Source: Hermatobates lingyangjiaoensis (Eukaryota > Arthropoda > Insecta > Hemiptera > Hermatobatidae). Taken from it: a stretch of 64,000 nucleotides of DNA. Within the stretch, counting starts at the first letter, position 1, and each line of letters opens with the position of its first letter. Under the pieces are notes generated by a model, which saw only the letters and a list, made by a program, of their open reading frames with translations, was not told the DNA's origin and made no database searches. The stretch lies in NCBI GenBank assembly GCA_026182355.1, contig JAPFBL010000255.1, positions 186,001-250,000 of the forward strand, in the 5' to 3' direction. Position numbers and translations under genes: made by a program. This document shows positions 57,726 to 64,000 of the stretch, one piece after another.

Positions 57726-58550
57726 AAGTCTATTTCTAGATCCCTATCCCTTCGAATTTACCGCATTTGCAATTGACTGCAGAATAAACAGCTTCATGTC
57801 AATAGCTAGATGGACAATTTTTAGAGTATGAACAAATTATAATTTACTGGTAAAAACAGCTGTTGCTGGAACTAGTCATTTTTTCAGAAAACCCTCTCTC
57901 CTTTCTGACAAGATGGAGAACTGGTTCCAACCACGGCACCGCCTTATCCAGCATCGGTTTCCTCTTCCTCATTAGTGACTAATGAAAGTGACTAGTTAGC
58001 AGTTGAAAAATGCCTGATGAAACCTATAAAGAATGGACATTTCAAAAGAAAGCTTTAGAAATTTTTTCATCACATGTGTAACAAAATGACAAAGACATAC
58101 TTCAAAATTCCGTTTTCATTGTGATGACTAGAGATATCTATGGATTGAAAGAGAAAACAAAACTCTTGTATAGACATATATAAATATATATCAACGTCTC
58201 AACCACAGTAAGAAATTCAAAAATGTGACTTTGATCTGTCAACAAAAACAACTGGACCTCGTCAGTTACAGTAATCGGAGGATCGATATCAAGAGAGGTG
58301 GCAGGATGGAGACCAGACACCGACTGGCAAATAGATGGTCTTTTGGACAAATCAGAATCGCCATCAAAGAAGACGGAAAAGGGGGAAATAAAGTGTTGAA
58401 GAAACAACAGATGAAGACAAACCAGAGCAAAAGAGATATTCAAAACAGATGTATACAATATTAATATACATCATTGAAATAACACCAAACTTTGCTGATA
58501 TTTGCTTCTTAATAAGCTTTTTAATTTTCCTAAATAACACTCGTTATTTC

Positions 58551-58825
58551 GTTTACACAGGAAAGTATATATTCTATAGTCGACATGTCTTGAATGATCA
58601 ACGTTCATCTTCAGGACTTGAATAACATATTGGGTGAATTTTCGTTTATATAAACAAAGTGAGGACAGTGTGGGGGGGGGGGGGGGTGTTTTTCATAATT
58701 CTCACATTGCTAATATAAACTGGAAAGTTCACCCAATATGTAATTCAAGTCCTGAAGATGAATATTGATCATTGGGATCATGTTGACTATAAGAGATATA
58801 CTTTATTGTGTAGACGAAACAACGA
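58551..58825. mobile_element. Palindromic repeat with GUC-type hammerhead relics
   Basis: Arms of about 80 bp face each other around a G-run (58673-58687). The minus arm reads GTC-CTGAAGAT-GAACG, ACATGTC-GAC: stem I GUC/GAC and palindromic ACAUGU are kept, but GAA reads AAG. Confidence 0.6.
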
Positions 58826-58976
58826 GACTGTTATTTAGAAAAATTGAGAAGCTTGTTAAGAAACAGGTATCAGCCAAGTTTGGTGTTATTTTCAATAAGA
58901 TATATCTTAAGGACGGACTGCTACCAAAATTTACAAATAACAATATTAATAATAAATAAATATATATTACACTATC

Positions 58977-59290
58977 TTTCTTTTTTATCGATGTTTGGTT
59001 TAGCTACAACACCTTTAAGCCAACGTTTCGTCTATATTTGTAGACATCTTCAGGGCTACATCAATACAGAATTTTAATTACAATAACATGAAAAGTAATC
59101 ATATTACATTAATTAATTAAATATATTATGAATTAATTAAATAATGTAATATAATTACTTTTCATGTTATTGTATTAAAATTCTTTATTGATTTAGCCCT
59201 GAAGATGTCAACAAATATAGACGAAACGTCGACTTAAAGGTGTTGTATTATTGAAGCTAGACCAAACCTCGATAAAAAAAGAAAAATAGT
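58977..59290. mobile_element. Palindromic repeat with AGCC-type hammerheads
   Basis: The whole element is a long imperfect palindrome (TTTTTTTATCGATGTTTGG...CCTCGATAAAAAAAG) centred near 59126. Both arms carry hammerhead cores; the plus arm (59195-59234) has changes in stem I. Confidence 0.78.
59018..59057 (-). ncRNA. Minimal hammerhead ribozyme, AGCC/GGCU type, intact
   Basis: Minus strand: AGCC pairs with GGCU. CUGAAGA, extra U, stem II GUCUA/UAGAC, GAA, palindromic ACGU, H17 = U. Every invariant core base is present. Confidence 0.76.
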
Positions 59291-59439
59291 GTTAAATATA
59301 TGTGGTCGAGATAAGAAAAACATTCGTAAATATATATTATTAATTAGTCAAAACTTAGTGTTCCTTTGTTTCTATTATTAGTAAAATATATTGACAACAA
59401 TAATGTTGAATTGTAAACATGTACTAACACATGTGATGA

Positions 59440-59760
59440 GAAAGTTAAATGGAAGAGTGAGACACAAGAGGCCACATGTCAGCTAATAGCAGGCACTTGT
59501 TATTACTGATGCTTTGGGCCCATCAAGAGAGGACAGCGGGAGGTCCCGTGCACCTTGCAGACCCAGCGTATCTCTAACCAGTACTACTTTCAAGATCCAT
59601 TAGGTATCCACTTCCCCTTGTTCAGTGCCACTCAGATTTACTATTACTTTAAAGAAAGCCAAACAACCTTTGAATAACAGCTGCTACCAAACAGCAATAA
59701 GTTAATTTCATGTAATTAGAAAGGAAGGAAGCTGGGACCTTCTGGCAAGCTGAATATGAT
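59440..59760. other. GC-elevated non-coding island
   Basis: Stands out from the surrounding AT-rich DNA (GGGCCCATC, GGAGGTCCCGTGCACC). No coding frame and no repeat recognised. Candidate regulatory element. Confidence 0.35.
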
Positions 59761-59769
59761 GTCCTCAGC

Positions 59770-62700
59770 ACAATCATGCATTGTCATTGGATTGTAGAAC
59801 TATTTTTTTACTATTTTTTGTCTGTTATTGTTCTACTATATTTTGTGAGTATATTATTATAAGATAATTATGGTTTATCTGAACATTACAACTGTTTATA
59901 TGCATCTTGGAAGAATTATATGATTTGGATTAACTGAACCACAATGAAGAAACATTACAAAATTAAATAAGATGAAAATTTGCGTATTCTTTGCTTTCTT
60001 ATCAATTCGTATAGAGATCTTTTATTCAAATTTAGGAGAATTACAATATTTATTGAGATGACAATGTGCGTATTTTTTCATTTTTTAATTATCCTCATTG
60101 AGATCTTTTATTTAAAATTTAACAATACCTCAAAAAAAAAAAAATATACAATTTTACTTATTCAAATAATAATTTAAACAAGAAGCATGAAATAGAGGGT
60201 AATATTGCTTTTATTTTTTTTAACCATTTAGTTTTTCATAAAAAGTAATTATGTTAATTACCTAAAATTATAAAAAATAAATTACAAATTAGTTATGAAT
60301 TAATTTTTTCAGTTAGATTCGCATTGGCAGCAAATTGAATTAAGTTAATTTCTGAGGAAGGAAGGGGATCTGAGCAAGTGGTCAGCGGAAGACTCCTCAC
60401 TGCTTTCTCTCTAAATAAGGCAAGAACCTATTACAAATCGGCATGCAAGCAACTTATTCCGCAAGAAAAAAAGTTCAAGAAATCTACCATGGACTTTGTT
60501 TAAGTCAATCAGGACTTCATTCATACAGTGATTCATTTATTTTGTTTATAGAAAAGTAGTACAAACATGATCTAATGCACTTTAAAAAAGAGGAAAGCTC
60601 ATTTACAGGATGAATTTGAAGGATATTTGGTTGACAACACTCTCATCAATAAAATAAATGCCTCATATTGTATTTAAAAAAAATTTGTTTTTCTGAATTA
60701 GTAGTAATTGTTAAAAAAAAATTGTTATTAATAGAATGTAAAAAATACCAGAAAAAAAGCAAACAAACTCACCAAATCATTAAGCAAGCTAATAAAAGGA
60801 AAATATTTCAATAAATAAAACTATTATTACTATTAAAAAATAAAAATAGACAGTAAAAAATTGCACTTCTAAATGGAATTTTTCAAGGGAGTTATTTGTG
60901 AACAAGGTTTCGAACTGTTCAATCAAGTTTCAATAATACTACATGAGATAGCATAATTGGCTGAAAACTCGCTAGAGGTGATTTGGAAGGCTATTAAAGG
61001 AAAGAATTTGTTAGCACCTATTCACAACAACACTGGCTCAGAACTAACGAAACAAGCAAATAGCAGCACCCAATAGATAGTGCTAGACGTCAAATATTTC
61101 CTAGAATAAGGAGCCAGCAGGGATCTCTGATATATTTCTGCTTCGAATGTCAGCAGGTCCTGATTTATATTAATGGAACCTATAATTGTTTAGTCAAATG
61201 CCAATATCAATCTGTCAGCTAATAATTGCTGTTAAAATGCTTAACATGTTTGTCTTCTCCCGAACTCTGATTAATGGATATCTAAGATATGTGTTAAAAG
61301 GCCTTCGATGTATTCAACATCAAACTAAATTATACCCTACTACGCCACAACGCTAAATTAGTTTGTGGGCTACCTTTGCTTCCTTGTTGTTTTCTGTTTT
61401 ACCCTTATAACTGAAATTATTGAATTCTAGACAGAGATATATTCAGAATCAATAATAACTGAATAATTAACTTCTGAAAAAATATTTCAATTTTTGTTAA
61501 ATTAATCAGTAAAAACACGCATTTATATTACCATATAAATTTGAGAACAAAACTTAGCTTTCGATTTTTACGTTAATAAACTATTTCTAAACAGAATAGT
61601 TTTCCTACGATCTTTATGTTTAAATTGATTGATAACTTCAGTTTAAAACTCATTCATATAATAAGTTCTGAACTGATTATATTAACACTATTCCTTATGA
61701 AATCATCTTCAAAGACAGTTTTAACCAGTACTATCTAATTGAACAGAAGGGGCAAAGCATTAATACATTCACAGTTTTTTTCAACAAATGACACTAATCG
61801 TGCTTATGAAGTAATGAAAGCATTGCTTACACATTAGAGGTCATTATTAACTGTATTAACAGTGACAATCTGACTAGTTTGTTTTGTTTTTTTTTAAGAT
61901 TGTAGAAATATTAACTTGAATTTTGACATAATTTTTATAATTTGAAAGCTTGATTTGATATTGATTCATTTATTAATAATCGTTTCTACTAAACATGGAA
62001 ATTAAAAAAAATGAATGAAAATAATTTAAGGCAATAAAGGAATGAATTATGACTTAGTATTGGCACTAACACCCACTCAATAATTTATGACTTTCGAGCA
62101 CTAGAAGGTTTTCTATAACAATCTGTTATAATCTTGTCGTTTTCATCAAGTATAACTTTAATATTTATAAAAGAGAGAGGTTCATCTGTTTTTGATCTAC
62201 AGTTAAATGTAATTACGGTATTGTAATTCTAAACAATTGTAAAATAAATTAAAAATACTTAAAGTGAATATGATAACGAGAGTGATATTCTTCCTCTTCT
62301 TTTTCATTGATTAGAAATACCATCAATTTGATTATGCTTCCTAGTATAGTTAATACAATTCAATTATGGCAATATTGCTAAGAATTGCTAAAACAGATCT
62401 CATTAGTAACCCAAATTTTTTTTGATAAACAGTACTATCAAATGTAAAATATCTTGCATCACATATAAAATATAATATAGCAAAGAAAATCTTATTTAAC
62501 ATCACCACATGTGGTCTAATCTTATTACATTGTTTTTTCACTAAATGAACATGTTTGTGAATAGTGATTGAACATCAAGCTAAAACATGTTCTTGAAGAA
62601 AAAAAAAGAAAAGCTATTAGAAAACTGTATTTTGAGTGTAAAGGGAAAAAAATCATTTCAAATGAAACTCAGAAGGTAGAGAAACAAAGTTATAAATTAA

Positions 62701-63085
62701 TAATGAGAGAAAATCCGGTAGGAATTTCAGACGTTCTTAATAAAAGCATGATGCACATATTCTACAATACTTAAGCAGTACTGACACATTTGTCGTACAC
62801 ATGAGGTAAAAACTGAGAAAGCCATTCGTTTAGTTCATGACATTGTATTACATCTAACAATTATAGGTTTATCTTATACTACTCGTGTGACGTATATAGT
62901 TAGTAACTGACATATTCCCAAGAATTCACTGCACAGCAATTTCAAAAACTAAAAATATTAATGACTGTTTATTCTTTATTTGAAGCTCCATATATATGCA
63001 ATACATATTTTAAAGTATTTAATCCTATAAAATGTAGGAATATTTCTCCATTACTAATATAAAACGCTTAAACATCTTTCCAACT
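59770..63085. other. Non-genic stretch with two minor islands
   Basis: Mostly AT-rich. Slightly GC-richer stretches at 60310-60540 and 60980-61150 have no coding signal. Nothing else recognised. Confidence 0.45.
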
Positions 63086-63089
63086 GGAA

Positions 63090-63860
63090 AGATTAACAGG
63101 AAATGAGTACAACTGAAGTCATCAGATGGCTTATTGTGAGAAGGTTAGGTGATTCTTCCCTGTGGGCACCATCAGCACAAGAAGCTAACCTGATTTGGAG
63201 TTGTAAGCTCCAGATGGCGCTAAAGAGCAGTGGCCAGATATGGCATTCCCTCGGGAGATTCCTTGTTCGAAGAAGTAGCTGCTCTTTCTAAATCCTATCG
63301 AGCTTTCCCTTAATCCATTTCCCAACTCAAAAACCAGAGAGTGTTGGATTATATTATATATTACGTTTTTCATATCAAGGATAATTTAATTGAAATTACG
63401 TTATGTTCAAATATATTTATCACAATTTATTAAATCTTTCAGACAAAGCATTTAATATGTTTGCAATGCAATGATCTTCCAATTGATTTATAAAAAAAAC
63501 TGAAAATAACCATTCAAACAAAAGTAGACAATTATTGTGAAACAAGTTGAAACAACTCCATAAACAGCTTGATTCATTTATATGCAGCCGGTTTATCATT
63601 GTTAATGCAATGAAATGGTTATTTTTTGGTGGTTGAACAAAGGTTGTAGGGCTGGAGAGACATGGTAAAGGCAGGGGTGAGCGGTTCCTTTGAGGTGGGG
63701 TGGGATTTGTCAGGTAGGGCCTGTCTCCTCGCAGAGTGCGTGAATTAGAGGACCAGACGCGAGCTGTGGGCATCGTAAACTCCCTGGACGACCCTCACGT
63801 GCCTTTGCCTCAAAGAATCCCTTTGTTCCTAACTTAGCTTAGCGAGAAACCGACAATATC
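63090..63860. other. Two GC-elevated non-coding islands at window end
   Basis: 63100-63310 (CAGATGGCGC, GTGGCCAGATATGGC) and 63630-63850 (GGTGGGGTGGG, CCCTGGACGACCC) rise above the local AT content. Open frames here match no laminin N-terminal sequence or other known protein. Confidence 0.35.
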
Positions 63861-64000
63861 CAACCAACTCAAGACATCATTTTCATGTTTTTTACTCTTT
63901 CGTTGGATCCTTATTTTAACATTATTTAAATAATCACTAAGTTCGTTAGAGCAATTACATCAATAAAAAAAAAGCCGCCTACTATCAAACTACAAATGTA

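Larger units (their letters stand above)
25998..64000 (-). other. Long 5' intron or upstream region, no laminin exon found
   Basis: No LN, LE1 or signal-peptide exon was recognised on either strand, although LE2 is complete at 25997. The likeliest reading is a first-part intron longer than 38 kb. The stretch holds transposon relics (listed separately) and several GC-elevated, non-repetitive islands. A missed small exon cannot be excluded by eye. Confidence 0.6.

Noticed and set aside
58138..58464. Overlapping open frames of 106 and 79 codons
   Set aside because: No recognisable domain; frames on both strands are equally open, suggesting an old repeat or chance.
63420..63773. 117-codon minus frame near window end, considered as a laminin 5' exon
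   Set aside because: No signal peptide, LN motif or cysteine pattern; proline-rich and then low-complexity. Likely chance.

Overview
The window is AT-rich animal nuclear DNA. It carries the middle of one large, intron-rich gene on the minus strand: a laminin gamma-1 type chain (LAMC1; LanB2 in flies). Eighteen coding exons lie between 962 and 25997. They can be joined end to end with matching intron phases and splice sites, giving about 1,111 residues: LE2-LE4, the split LE5 with its L4 (domain IV) insert, LE6-LE11, and most of the alpha-helical coiled coil. The signal peptide, LN domain and LE1 must lie beyond position 64000 or escape detection. The last roughly 160 residues lie before position 1. 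Protein details and the repeat content suggest an invertebrate, perhaps an arthropod; a chelicerate is a guess.

Layout by coordinate: 1-961 intron; 962-12502 coiled-coil exons; 12613-15206 LE11-LE5 exons; 17173-20525 L4 exons; 22512-25997 LE4-LE2 exons; 25998-64000 no exon found. This last stretch is best read as one intron of at least 38 kb, or intron plus 5' flank. It holds several GC-elevated non-coding islands that are candidate enhancers.

The introns are packed with mobile-element debris: Penelope-like element (PLE) fragments with GIY-YIG endonuclease or reverse-transcriptase remnants, a LINE 3' end, Helitron-type ends, tRNA-derived SINEs, a 5S-like segment, a MITE, and a short poly(A) retro-insert with a perfect 17-bp target duplication.

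The most striking signal is a set of at least eight different families of mostly palindromic elements, many next to (TA)n tracts, whose arms carry hammerhead-ribozyme cores. The shared layout is CUGANGA, one extra base, a short stem II, GAA, a short usually palindromic half-stem III, then H17. Stem I pairing can be traced in seven of the families. One family sits directly downstream of a PLE GIY-YIG reading frame, which ties the ribozymes to Penelope-like retroelements. Several copies lie in laminin introns, in both orientations.
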